Source: Paenibacillus etheri
Lineage (GTDB): Bacteria; Bacillota; Bacilli; Paenibacillales; Paenibacillaceae
DNA length: 64,000 bases
Direction of reading: 5' to 3'
Assembly: GCF_001012825.1 (NCBI RefSeq)
Contig: NZ_LCZJ02000029.1
Location: forward strand, 62,001 to 126,000
Made by a program: the position numbers and the translations under genes. The notes beneath the pieces were generated by a model. It worked only from the letters and a program-made list of their open reading frames with translations. It made no database searches and had not been told where the DNA came from. Below are positions 18,895-27,555 of this stretch, piece by piece. The number at the start of each line of letters is the position of its first letter. The first letter of the stretch is position 1.

Positions 18895-19703
18895 TATTGT
18901 GCTGTAAGACTTGTTACAATGGCCTCCAGCTCTGCTTTTGTCTGCGCAGTATTTTTCGTATTCGTAAGTGTGTAATCAGTACTTCCATCCGCACTGGACC
19001 ATACAAGCTGGACTTTTAGATCTCCATGGTGAGGACCAAACAGCGTGTAGACCGCTTCAACCCCGTTGATGGTTAAATTTTCATCCTGGTCACCAGGCAG
19101 CTGCGCTAAAGTAACCCCTTCCGGAAGCGTATATGCTGGAGCTGATTTTAGATTCAATCTCTCCCCATTTCGCAGATAAGTGATAGAGGTTTCTGTATCG
19201 CTCCATTTTAAGCTTTGTGAAATCACTTTTTTACCAGCAGCTTGTGCTTTAGCTTTTACCTGATCTCTGAGGGTCTTATACTCTGTACTGAAAAACTTCG
19301 GAAGCACTGGATTTAAAACGACATCCTGCAACTTATATTCGTCTGGTAGAGCAGCGGGTATCAGGAGTGAATTCCCAGTTAATGAAGATAGCTTCTGTGC
19401 TGCTTCGTTTATAGAGCTGAATCTGTATGGCATATAGCTTACACTCAAATCTTCCTCTGGATTAGATTTTTTGTCATTAACATAGAGAGCCTTAATTTCT
19501 CCCGCTTGTAGGGGAACAGCATATTCTTTGGCAATCAAATCCTTAATCGTTGGCGATACCGGTGGTGATTTCTGCTCAACCGGAACCGTTCCTTTGCTTT
19601 TATTATTGCTCCCCGCAGGCACTGCGCCTGCTGTTCCACTTACCGCACTCATTAACACTATCAGGCTCAAAGCCGTGATGGCCGCACTTTTTTTAATCAT
19701 CAT
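18894..19703 (-). CDS. secreted protein, paralogue of the adjacent sigma-locus sensor domain
   Basis: A 269-residue exported protein with a signal peptide (MMIKKSAAITALSLIVLMSA, cut likely after AGA). No lipobox or C-terminal anchor is seen. It shares the start motif GEIKALYVND and the C-terminal layout (a beta-rich region, then an ELEAIVTSL helix) with the two proteins upstream. It resembles the outer part of DUF4367-like anti-sigma proteins, which is a tentative match. It follows the 271-residue paralogue by 25 bases and ends at a terminator, so the two form one unit. No enzymatic motif is visible. Confidence 0.75.
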   Translation of the reverse strand: MMIKKSAAITALSLIVLMSAVSGTAGAVPAGSNNKSKGTVPVEQKSPPVSPTIKDLIAKEYAVPLQAGEIKALYVNDKKSNPEEDLSVSYMPYRFSSINEAAQKLSSLTGNSLLIPAALPDEYKLQDVVLNPVLPKFFSTEYKTLRDQVKAKAQAAGKKVISQSLKWSDTETSITYLRNGERLNLKSAPAYTLPEGVTLAQLPGDQDENLTINGVEAVYTLFGPHHGDLKVQLVWSSADGSTDYTLTNTKNTAQTKAELEAIVTSLTAQ

Positions 19704-19728
19704 TATAATATCCTCCCTTAACCCTTGG

Positions 19729-20544
19729 TTATTTGATCATGCTTTTAGCTACAGCCAACATTTCATTTGTCGTCAGTTTACTGACCCGATTGTCTGAAAG
19801 GGAATATTGTATCGCGCCTGATTTATCCAGCCACACTAGCTTAGTGTTGAAACTTGCTTCTTTAGCCGAATCAGTTGTAAGAATTACTTTCCTACCGTTG
19901 ACCGTCAGTTCTTTCTTAGTTTCCGAAGCTCGTACAAAAGGCACCGCTTCTTCGGGAAGTTTGGCGGGCGGCACTCCAGTTACAATGCTAAAATTGGCTT
20001 TTCCTTTGGCATACAGCTGCATAGACAAGTTCGTTTGGCTCCAGCTGATGATCTTGCTAAACAACTGTTTGTTGGGATCACCTGCCGCCGCTGCCTTTAG
20101 TTCCTGCTCTAATTGTAAATACAGCTCTGAATCTTTTGCTACAGACGGTGGATAAATGATGGCTGTCGCCAGAGCGAAGCCCTTAGGAAGATTTCCAGGC
20201 TGTGGAGTAGCTGGACCCTTCAACGCTTTGAATTTAGCAGCAAAGGATTTGTAGTCTTTAAAAACAAATCCTTTGCCAGAGAAGCTGATCGTATCCTGAT
20301 GGTTAGAGACTTTGTCACGTACGTAATAAGCCAAAAGCATTCCTTCCTTCAATCCCGTTTCGAGGGCATGCAGTTGCTTCTGGATCTTCTGATCGGCTGG
20401 TGCTCCATTCTGCTGCTGTACGGATGCTGCCTCAACTGAACGGGACAACCCCGCTGCAGCTCCACTCACTACCACTCCTGTTCCTAGCAGGGTTGCTGCT
20501 GAGAGCGTGATCAGTATTTTTTTGAGTTCATCATTGTGCTTCAT
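19729..20544 (-). CDS. secreted or membrane-tethered protein, paralogue of the sigma-locus sensor domain
   Basis: A 271-residue protein with a short charged start and one hydrophobic span (ILITLSAATLLGTGVVVSG), either a signal peptide or an anchor. The outer part has GMLLAYYVRDKVSNHQDTIS, which matches AGEMAAYYVND of the anti-sigma protein and GEIKALYVND of its downstream neighbour. All three end in a similar helix before the stop. GAGGTG precedes the ATG. A promoter-like motif identical in layout to the one before the sigma gene stands 65-95 bases upstream. The function is unknown. Confidence 0.75.
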   Translation of the reverse strand: MKHNDELKKILITLSAATLLGTGVVVSGAAAGLSRSVEAASVQQQNGAPADQKIQKQLHALETGLKEGMLLAYYVRDKVSNHQDTISFSGKGFVFKDYKSFAAKFKALKGPATPQPGNLPKGFALATAIIYPPSVAKDSELYLQLEQELKAAAAGDPNKQLFSKIISWSQTNLSMQLYAKGKANFSIVTGVPPAKLPEEAVPFVRASETKKELTVNGRKVILTTDSAKEASFNTKLVWLDKSGAIQYSLSDNRVSKLTTNEMLAVAKSMIK

Positions 20545-20608
20545 TTTCTAAATCACCTCTTTCTAAAATGGTAAATGTTAATTTTATTCCTGTTATTCAC
20601 TACACTTC

Positions 20609-20638
20609 TATAACACTCCAGCATGTGAAAAAGGGACA
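20609..20638 (-). promoter_or_regulatory. predicted ECF-sigma promoter of the paralogue pair
   Basis: On the minus strand, TGTCCC followed by TTTT (from 20638), 18 bases from TGTCCC to the -10 candidate GTTATA (20609-20614). The same boxes with the same 18-base spacing stand before the sigma gene. Confidence 0.6.
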
Positions 20639-20643
20639 TTTTC

Positions 20644-20677
20644 ATAAAAAAATCCTTCCGTCAAAAGACGAAAGGAA
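20644..20677 (-). terminator. terminator of the sigma/anti-sigma operon
   Basis: CCTTTCGTC-TTTT-GACGGAAGG followed by a run of T on the minus strand. It isolates the downstream paralogue pair from this transcript. Confidence 0.85.
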
Positions 20678-20710
20678 AAGGATCATAATACATTTGCAAA
20701 CCAACCGTAG

Positions 20711-21862
20711 CTAGCGAATAAAACTGGTGGCAATCAATTTCCATTGTTCACGGGTCAAACTTTTATTCATTTCATCGTTTAGGCTACGAATCATCTGGCT
20801 GGCTTCATCATACCAATACAAAAGATTCCGGGAAGACCAAGTCTGCTCCCCCTTCTCTGTACTCGCTGCGATAAAAACTGCTTCTTTACCAGTACCTGTC
20901 ATAGACCATTTTTCGGCAGTCTGACCTTCCAAGATAGATACTTGCGTTGGATAACCCCTAAAAGCGCTCTGCATTAAGGATAGTGTAATTCTTTGATCCC
21001 CCATATGGTAGGTAACCTCAGCACTCTCTATGGCATTCACAGCGATCTTCTCCATAAACAGCTTTTGGCCTGTTTTATTGGTCTTAGCTTTCTTTTGAAA
21101 TTGTTCAAGTATTTCTTTATATTCCGTGCTTATCGACATGTAAGGAGAAGCGGCTTTAAAAACGGCTTGCTCAAATTCGTAACCATTAGCGAGTATGGAA
21201 GGCAGCTCGGGCCAGAAATCGCCAGCCCATTTTAATTCTTTTACGAAATCTTCATATTTAGAATACACCGGAGAACCGAAAGCGAACTGCAATTGATTTG
21301 CATAGCCTAAACCTTTGGCCAACTTAGTAAACTCAGAATCATTCACATAATATGCAGCCATTTCTCCAGCGTTCAAGTGAGCAAGCACCTGCTCTTTATA
21401 AGTCGCTAATAAACTCAGATACTTCTCTATCGCAGGAGAGGTCGTGGGAACAGGGGTATTATTGTGAACCGTCTGCACAACAGCCTTCCCTCCGCTGTTC
21501 ACTAGTGTAATAGCTCCATCCAAAGGTTGTGTGATATCAATTGTAGACTGGCTACCATGTTCCGTTAAACCTCTAAGTCCAGACAGCTGAAGGGCACCAA
21601 ACCCGATCATCCCCAGCAATATAGCTGCGGAGACCCCTGAGAGAAGTCTTTTCCTAAATTTAGATGTAAGCGGGATTGTCTTCTCTTGCATCTGCATAAC
21701 GGGATCTCCCGGCTCTCTGAATGACTCCAGCTCGCCAATGAGGTTCGTCATTTCTCCGTCCATCGTTTTCTGTTGATCATGAATTTCCCTTACCCGATTC
21801 ATAACTGCTGCTTTTACATCTAGTTCGTCGCAGTTCCCCAATGCGTCCATTTTCTTTATCAT
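20711..21862 (-). CDS. membrane-anchored anti-sigma-like protein
   Basis: A 383-residue protein with an N-terminal cytosolic part of about 75 residues and a single membrane span (LLSGVSAAILLGMIGFGALQ). A long extracytoplasmic domain containing AGEMAAYYVND follows. The layout, the overlap of its ATG with the sigma stop (ATGA) and the shared transcript identify it as the regulator of the adjacent ECF sigma factor. The cytosolic part lacks the HxxxCxxC zinc motif of ZAS-type anti-sigmas. The outer domain is similar to the two secreted proteins downstream. The assignment is by architecture and context. Confidence 0.75.
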   Translation of the reverse strand: MIKKMDALGNCDELDVKAAVMNRVREIHDQQKTMDGEMTNLIGELESFREPGDPVMQMQEKTIPLTSKFRKRLLSGVSAAILLGMIGFGALQLSGLRGLTEHGSQSTIDITQPLDGAITLVNSGGKAVVQTVHNNTPVPTTSPAIEKYLSLLATYKEQVLAHLNAGEMAAYYVNDSEFTKLAKGLGYANQLQFAFGSPVYSKYEDFVKELKWAGDFWPELPSILANGYEFEQAVFKAASPYMSISTEYKEILEQFQKKAKTNKTGQKLFMEKIAVNAIESAEVTYHMGDQRITLSLMQSAFRGYPTQVSILEGQTAEKWSMTGTGKEAVFIAASTEKGEQTWSSRNLLYWYDEASQMIRSLNDEMNKSLTREQWKLIATSFIR

Positions 21863-22446
21863 TTTCTCTTCAACACAGCTTCGTTGCCCCACCATTCCGT
21901 CCCCCCTTTCTGAGCATTCATCATTTTGCCAAGCTTCATAATCGTACGCCTGTATTTCTTCTTCACTGCTTCAGTATTTTTATCGAGAATCTCCGCAATC
22001 TCTGGGAAGCTCTGTTCCTCAAAGATTCGCAGAACTAACAGATTTCGCTCATCCATTTTCAATTTCAAGAGCGCAAAGGTTAGATGTTCGTTAAATATGT
22101 AACGATCCATCAACTGTTCCGGGCTTTCGGCAGGAGGTTCTGGCTGAAAAAGCGCCATAATCTTCAGATGTCTTTGACGTTTGCGGATCAGGCTGAGGCA
22201 ATGATGATAGGCAATTTTATATAGCCAGGAAGAAAAGCTTACGATCGGGCGATACTTGCCTATATGTTGATATGCCTTCACCAGAATATCCTGTACCGCA
22301 TCCTCCGCTTCCGTTTGACTTCCAAGAAGCCGGCAACAATAGCGGTAAATTGGCTTTTGATAAGCTTCGACGATATGGGCATAGGACTCTACCTCGCCTG
22401 CCTGTACCCGAACGACGGTGTGTTCGATCCCGTCCAAAATCAGCAA
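21859..22446 (-). CDS. RNA polymerase ECF-type sigma factor
   Basis: An alternative sigma factor of about 195 residues. Region 2 reads YQKPIYRYCCRLLGSQTEAE then DAVQDILVKAY and FSSWLYKIAYHHCLSLIRK. Region 4 includes LLVLRIFEEQSFPEIAEIL with the HTH and VKKKYRRTIMKLGKMM. The start is uncertain: all early codons are TTG or CTG, and AAGGGGAG lies at 22453-22460. TTG at 22437 gives more typical spacing than TTG at 22446. The following gene encodes its likely membrane antagonist. A self-similar promoter motif upstream suggests autoregulation. The signal sensed is unknown. Confidence 0.92.
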   Translation of the reverse strand: MLILDGIEHTVVRVQAGEVESYAHIVEAYQKPIYRYCCRLLGSQTEAEDAVQDILVKAYQHIGKYRPIVSFSSWLYKIAYHHCLSLIRKRQRHLKIMALFQPEPPAESPEQLMDRYIFNEHLTFALLKLKMDERNLLVLRIFEEQSFPEIAEILDKNTEAVKKKYRRTIMKLGKMMNAQKGGTEWWGNEAVLKRK

Positions 22447-22474
22447 ACTCCCCTTTCACATAACCGTATAACCT

Positions 22475-22504
22475 TATAACTCCTATGATCATCCAAAAGG
22501 GACA
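22475..22504 (-). promoter_or_regulatory. predicted autoregulatory ECF-sigma promoter
   Basis: TGTCCC (22499-22504 on the minus strand), 18 bases, GTTATA (22475-22480). Box sequences and spacing match the motif before the 271-residue paralogue gene. It lies in the divergent gap shared with the LigD polymerase gene. Confidence 0.6.
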
Positions 22505-22583
22505 CTTTGGAAATATTTTTTTCATGAAAAGGAACAGACTAGCACATAATAGCCCCATTCCTATAACAGAGAGGAGGTTCCAG

Positions 22584-23468
22584 ATGCCAGCAGCCATCAA
22601 AGGCACAATTACTGTAGAGGGCCAAGAGATAACCATCACCAACCCAGAGAAGCTGCTATGGCCTGATTGCGGGATTACGAAGCGGATCTATTTGGAAAAG
22701 CTCGCCGCCCTCTCCCCCTACCTGCTGCGTTATTGTCGAGATCGGTTGCTTACCGTTATTCGTTATCCGCACGGTATCTCTGGGATGTCCTTTTATCAGA
22801 AAAATGCACCTGATCCTCTTCCGGCCTTTGTCCAAACCGCTGTTCACGAGAATATTAATTATATCAAGCTGCAAGGTTTACCGGAGCTGATCTGGCTGGG
22901 CAATCTGGCTGCTTTGGAGTTTCATCCTTCATTGCATTATGTAGGCAGTGAGCTTCCCTGTGAGTGGATGATTGATCTAGACCCGTCACGTGAGGTCGAG
23001 CCCCGTATCATGGAAGCAACTGCAATCGTAGGGACGGTCTTAACCTCCCTTGGTTTATCTTCTGTGCCCAAAACGTCCGGCGCTACCGGGGTGCAGATCA
23101 TAGTTCCTATCGAGACTGGCGTTACTTTTGATGGATTGCGAAAAATCGGTCACTTTGTCGGTCGTTATGTCACCGAGAAGCACCCCGATTTGTTCACCTT
23201 GGAGCGTCTGAAGAAGAATCGCGGAGATAAAATCTATTTTGACTACCTCCAGCATTACAGTGGCAAAACATTAGCTGCACCTTACACACCACGTGCTCGG
23301 CCGCTTGCTACTGTATCCACACCATTGCTCTGGGAAGAGGTTAAGCAGAACGTCTCTCCTACTGATTTTCATCTGCTCAATATTGAGGAACGCCTGCAAC
23401 GGATGGGGGATCTTTTGGAAAAAGTGCCTCCGCAGCCCGTCCAACAACTCATCGCTAAGCTTCCATAA
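22584..23468 (+). CDS. LigD-type polymerase/primase domain protein
   Basis: A 294-residue archaeo-eukaryotic primase-like polymerase, the POL part of bacterial LigD, used to fill gaps or add nucleotides during end joining. It begins with IKGTITVEGQEITITNPEKL, characteristic of the domain. The core has the catalytic WMIDLDPS (metal-binding DxD), TSGATGVQIIVPI and FDYLQHYSGKTLAAPY. GAGGAGG before the ATG at 22584 decides the start; the longer frame is not family sequence. Ku and ligase are encoded 4 kb away in the same direction, with the ECF locus between them. It ends near a small hairpin. Confidence 0.94.
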   Translation: MPAAIKGTITVEGQEITITNPEKLLWPDCGITKRIYLEKLAALSPYLLRYCRDRLLTVIRYPHGISGMSFYQKNAPDPLPAFVQTAVHENINYIKLQGLPELIWLGNLAALEFHPSLHYVGSELPCEWMIDLDPSREVEPRIMEATAIVGTVLTSLGLSSVPKTSGATGVQIIVPIETGVTFDGLRKIGHFVGRYVTEKHPDLFTLERLKKNRGDKIYFDYLQHYSGKTLAAPYTPRARPLATVSTPLLWEEVKQNVSPTDFHLLNIEERLQRMGDLLEKVPPQPVQQLIAKLP

Positions 23469-23509
23469 GGAGGAGGAGTAGGGGGGAATGCCACTAACGA
23501 TAAGCCCAA

Positions 23510-23552
23510 AAACAACAATAAGCCCGCAGCATCATTTCATGCTACGGGCTTA
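23510..23552 (-). terminator. terminator-like hairpin downstream of the YitT-family gene
   Basis: A twelve-base stem AGCCCGCAGCAT/ATGCTACGGGCT with one mismatch. The T-rich side lies on the minus strand. Confidence 0.65.
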
Positions 23553-23680
23553 TCAGGCGTCCCACTCAAGGACAGAAGGTATATTGTATAAGAATACGGA
23601 ATATCGAGTCTTGTTCACCGTATTTATTGCTTCATTATTCGTAAAAATACCTTCTTTCAGTTAATAATACTAAAGTTTAA

Positions 23681-24589
23681 CTAATGAATGGCTTTCTTCT
23701 TGAAACGGCCACCTTTAACATCATGAATGTTACCTATTGCGATGAATGCATCTGAATCCCAATCTTCAACAATAGATTTAAGCTTGGCTTCTTCCAAACG
23801 GGTGATAACCACGAAGATTACTTTCTTATTCTCCCCGGAAAATCCGCCTTCTCCATCTAAATAAGTAACACCACGTCCAAGACGCTCCGTCAAAGCTTCT
23901 CCGATATCACGGAATTTATCACTGATAATCCATACCGATTTCGACTGGTCTAGACCCTCAAGTGTAATGTCAATTACCTTGAATGCAATGTAATACGCAA
24001 TTAGTGAGAACATCGCATTATTCCAACCGAATACAAATCCAGCTCCGGATAAGATGAACAGGTTGAAGAACATAACAACTTCACCTACAGAGAAGGGAAG
24101 CTTCTTAGCTACCAGAATAGCAACAATTTCTGTACCATCTAGAGATCCCCCAAAACGTACAACTAACCCTACACCAACACCAAGAATGATACCTCCAAAC
24201 ACGGCAGCAAGCATGGGTTCAACCGTAAAGGCACTTACGTGATGCAACAATGAAGTGCCAATAGACATAAGTACGATTGCATATAAGGTAGATAAGGCAA
24301 AGGTCTTACCGATTTGCTTATAACCAATTAACAAGAACGGAAGGTTTAACAGTGTCAATAAAATTCCCAGAGGAATGTCGAAAAGATATGATAAAATAAT
24401 GGAGATACCGGTAATCCCACCATCAATCATTTCATTCGGAACGAGGAATATTTCTAGTGCAACGGCCATCATTGCTGCCCCAATGGATAACATGATCATT
24501 CGCTGGGCAAACTTAGCCATTTTATGTGTTCCGGTCTTCTGGAGTTTGCTCTGTTCCTTTTTGGCAATCATTTGTGGACTCACATTCAT
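23681..24589 (-). CDS. YitT family membrane protein
   Basis: A 302-residue protein with five or six membrane spans in the first two thirds (for example MIMLSIGAAMMAVALEIFLV, then GGITGISIILSYL and GGSLDGTEIVA). A cytosolic DUF2179 domain closes the protein (YLDGEGGFSGENKKVIFVVI and DAFIAIGNIHDVKGG). This matches the YitT family, common in multiple copies in Bacilli, for which no transport substrate is established. The C-terminal domain resembles nucleotide-binding ACT-like folds. The gene is monocistronic. Confidence 0.92.
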   Translation of the reverse strand: MNVSPQMIAKKEQSKLQKTGTHKMAKFAQRMIMLSIGAAMMAVALEIFLVPNEMIDGGITGISIILSYLFDIPLGILLTLLNLPFLLIGYKQIGKTFALSTLYAIVLMSIGTSLLHHVSAFTVEPMLAAVFGGIILGVGVGLVVRFGGSLDGTEIVAILVAKKLPFSVGEVVMFFNLFILSGAGFVFGWNNAMFSLIAYYIAFKVIDITLEGLDQSKSVWIISDKFRDIGEALTERLGRGVTYLDGEGGFSGENKKVIFVVITRLEEAKLKSIVEDWDSDAFIAIGNIHDVKGGRFKKKAIH

Positions 24590-24760
24590 AGAACTCCCCC
24601 TAGAGTTTAACAGTATAGTTTTGAAACATTCGGAAGTATAATTATTATCTATACTTTCTTACATTTCTTCTTATACAATTATTATATCACAAAATAAGCC
24701 CTAATAATGAATGGAACACGTTATATCCTTCGAAAAATTCAGATTTAGTCCCCTTTCCAG

Positions 24761-26191
24761 TCATAATAGCGGAGATAACAACTGACACAGCCCCTCACCG
24801 AGTTTGACAATTCTCCCTCTCTCCTTAAACTTTACAGGATCAATAAATTCACTGTGCCTTTGATCCTTCTCAAACCCTCTGACAAGTGGAGATATAGCAT
24901 CAGGATGTAGCAGCACAGCAGTCAATTCAAAGTTAGAATAAAAGCTGCGCATATCCAGATTCGCACTTCCCACCGTAGCGAACAGATCATCGATAATCAT
25001 GATCTTGGCATGCATAAATCCTTTGGTATAGCTGTAGAATTTCACTCCTGCGTCTTGTAAATTTTCTAAATAAGACAAAGAAGCATGGTAGACAAGCATA
25101 TTATCAGGCTTCGCCGGGATGATAATTCTTACATCCACTCCACGAAGTACTGCGCTCTTCAAAGCCCGGCAGATGGCAGGATCAGGAATAAAATACGGAG
25201 ATGTGATCCAAATCCGATTTTTTGCTGCACATAAGGCAGCAAAATACATCTCTTGGGAAGCGTCTATTGCAGCATCCGGACCACTCCCAACAATCTGTAC
25301 GGCTTCTTGCGCCTCACAAGTATGTTTTGGAAACAGTCGAGGATGGCTCATACTTTCACCAGAGGCCAACCTCCAATCCTTTAAGAAGACATACTGAACA
25401 TAATATACAGAGTCTCCTTCAAGACGCAGATGGGTATCACGCCAATACCCCATTTTGAGATCCTTTCCCAAATAATCATCCCCTATATTCATGCCACCCG
25501 TGAAGCCAACGAGCCCATCCACCACCAGGATCTTCCGATGATTGCGGAAATTAAACCGGCGTTCCACTAGAGAACTAAACGGAGGTAAAAAAAAGTGAAA
25601 CTCCACCCCAGCATTTCTCATCGTTCGAATAAACCTACGACTTAATTTATGACTGCCCAGACCATCACAAAGCAAGCGTACCTTAACGCCCTGTCGCGCC
25701 TTCCGGATCATAACATCTTGAAATTGCTCACCAATCTCATCATCACGATAAATATAGAATTCCATGTGTATATGTTCTTTCGCCTCTTCCATAGCTTCCA
25801 GCATAGCATCATACGCTTCTCTAGCAGTTGATAATACCCTGCTCTTGTTGTGACCAGTAATCGGTCCTTCAGAGATTTTGGAGAGCAAATCCATTAGACC
25901 TTTATTATTCTCAAACTGAGCGTTTCCACTCTCAGTAACATCTTTTACTACCTTAATATTTCCAGAGACATGCGAACGAATTTCACGAGAAAGTGAAATA
26001 CATCTTTTGTTTAATTTTCGGTTCTGTCTATAATCACGACCCAGAAAATAATAGAATGCCAGACCAAGCGGCGGGCAACAGAATGAAATGAACAACCACG
26101 CCATAGCCCTTTGCGGGCGACGGAACTCCAGAAATACAATCAATGCAATCTGTATGATAAAAAGAATTAGAATTATCGCAAACGTCTTCAA
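24761..26191 (-). CDS. cls: cardiolipin synthase
   Basis: Joins two phosphatidylglycerols into cardiolipin at the inner face of the membrane. The 476-residue protein has two N-terminal membrane spans (LILFIIQIALIVFLEF and AWLFISFCCPPLGLAFYYFL). Two phospholipase D HKD motifs follow: NHRKILVVDG near residue 220 and MHAKIMIIDD near residue 400. The C-terminus LCQLLSPLL is typical. The gene stands alone and is intact, unlike the fragment near the left edge of the window. Confidence 0.96.
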   Translation of the reverse strand: MKTFAIILILFIIQIALIVFLEFRRPQRAMAWLFISFCCPPLGLAFYYFLGRDYRQNRKLNKRCISLSREIRSHVSGNIKVVKDVTESGNAQFENNKGLMDLLSKISEGPITGHNKSRVLSTAREAYDAMLEAMEEAKEHIHMEFYIYRDDEIGEQFQDVMIRKARQGVKVRLLCDGLGSHKLSRRFIRTMRNAGVEFHFFLPPFSSLVERRFNFRNHRKILVVDGLVGFTGGMNIGDDYLGKDLKMGYWRDTHLRLEGDSVYYVQYVFLKDWRLASGESMSHPRLFPKHTCEAQEAVQIVGSGPDAAIDASQEMYFAALCAAKNRIWITSPYFIPDPAICRALKSAVLRGVDVRIIIPAKPDNMLVYHASLSYLENLQDAGVKFYSYTKGFMHAKIMIIDDLFATVGSANLDMRSFYSNFELTAVLLHPDAISPLVRGFEKDQRHSEFIDPVKFKERGRIVKLGEGLCQLLSPLL

Positions 26192-26417
26192 TCCCCTACC
26201 TCCTCCATTAATAAAACAGTTGCAATAGACTCGCTGCGACGACTCTAGTACAGGTTTTGCCGTAACTCTCCTTCTTTATTCAAACAAACCGTTGTCATGT
26301 TCCTGAAAGATATGGAATACATAGAGTAGTAAGACAATTCGGATGAGCCTAATGGAAGAATAGTCGTTAGCCTCAGGTATCGCAGGCGGCTGCCATATGC
26401 CGCAGAAAGGAGAAGCC

Positions 26418-27515
26418 ATGAAGAGACAGCCAGATCATAACCGGATTACGCTGCTCGTCGTAAGGGATGCTGGACGCCCCGTCAAACAACTCCAGATTTC
26501 CAAGCCACTTGCGTTCGCCCTGCCGGCAGCAGCAGCCTTGTCCCTCTCCAGTCTGGTCACCTCTATGCATTTCCATGCCTCGCAGTCGATCTCACAGCTT
26601 GAAGCTGAGGCAGCCGCACTATCACTAACCAATCTCCGCATGGAAATAAAGGTCGCCGACAAGGATAAAGATCTAATGCAGCTTCGTAGTCAAGTCAGCG
26701 AGCTTTCAGAAGAGGCAGATCATATTAAAGACAAGCTGAAGAGTGTAAATGCGCTGGAACAGGAGTTGCAGTCATTGATTAACAAAAGCAAAGGCTCCGC
26801 CACAGAAACCAATGATTCCAAAACTGGATCAACCGCTTCAAATTCAACCTTAGGTTTATCAAGCCGTAACGCTATGCCCATCCCTAATGAGACATCTTTT
26901 AAAGACACAATAACACCACAGGTAGGCGGAGAATATATCGCGACTTATCAGAACGAATCGCTAAATCTGGTGGAGGAAACAAAGGATGATTTCGAAGAGA
27001 TCCACGGCATGCTCGATGAAATGGTGAAAAGCATTACTCAGACTATCACTCTGGCCGAGCATGCGAATAACGTTCAAGCAAATCAACAGGCAAAAAAGGC
27101 TCAGGCTGAAAAAGCCAGGCTGAATGCAGCGGTGCTTTGGCCTACCGATTCTAGGGTCATCTCCTCAAGCTTCGGCTACCGAACAGATCCATTCAAGGGT
27201 TTATCCGCGTTCCATTCAGGTGTCGATATTGCCGGGAACGTAGGCGATCCTATATATGCCGCCTTAGATGGAGAGGTTGTTACCGCCGAGCAGATGGGCG
27301 CGAGAGGTAAGTATATCGTGATTCAGCATTCGAACGGACTTGAAACCTGGTATATGCATCTGCAGGGAATGAATGTATCTGCAGGAGACAAGGTTAACAA
27401 GGGTCAGAAGATTGGCTTACTTGGAAACACTGGTCGAAGCACAGGACCTCATCTTCATTTTCAGGTAGTGAAGCAGAATAAAACTGTGGATCCATTGGAT
27501 TATGTTAAACCCTAA
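26418..27515 (+). CDS. M23 family peptidoglycan endopeptidase
   Basis: A 365-residue cell-wall hydrolase. An N-terminal membrane anchor (about residues 35-55, ALPAAAALSLSSLVTS) is followed by a coiled coil (ISQLEAEAAALS to LEQELQSLINK), a linker, and a LytM domain. The zinc site is seen as FHSGVDIAG and GPHLHFQVV, and the domain starts SSFGYRTDPF. The ATG at 26418 follows AAAGGAG; the seven-codon longer frame lacks a ribosome site. A bactofilin gene follows 40 bases later. M23 peptidase-bactofilin pairs occur in many bacteria and act together in local wall remodelling. Confidence 0.93.
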   Translation: MKRQPDHNRITLLVVRDAGRPVKQLQISKPLAFALPAAAALSLSSLVTSMHFHASQSISQLEAEAAALSLTNLRMEIKVADKDKDLMQLRSQVSELSEEADHIKDKLKSVNALEQELQSLINKSKGSATETNDSKTGSTASNSTLGLSSRNAMPIPNETSFKDTITPQVGGEYIATYQNESLNLVEETKDDFEEIHGMLDEMVKSITQTITLAEHANNVQANQQAKKAQAEKARLNAAVLWPTDSRVISSSFGYRTDPFKGLSAFHSGVDIAGNVGDPIYAALDGEVVTAEQMGARGKYIVIQHSNGLETWYMHLQGMNVSAGDKVNKGQKIGLLGNTGRSTGPHLHFQVVKQNKTVDPLDYVKP

Positions 27516-27555
27516 ACGTTAACGTCAGAACTATATGAACAGGAGGAATATATAC

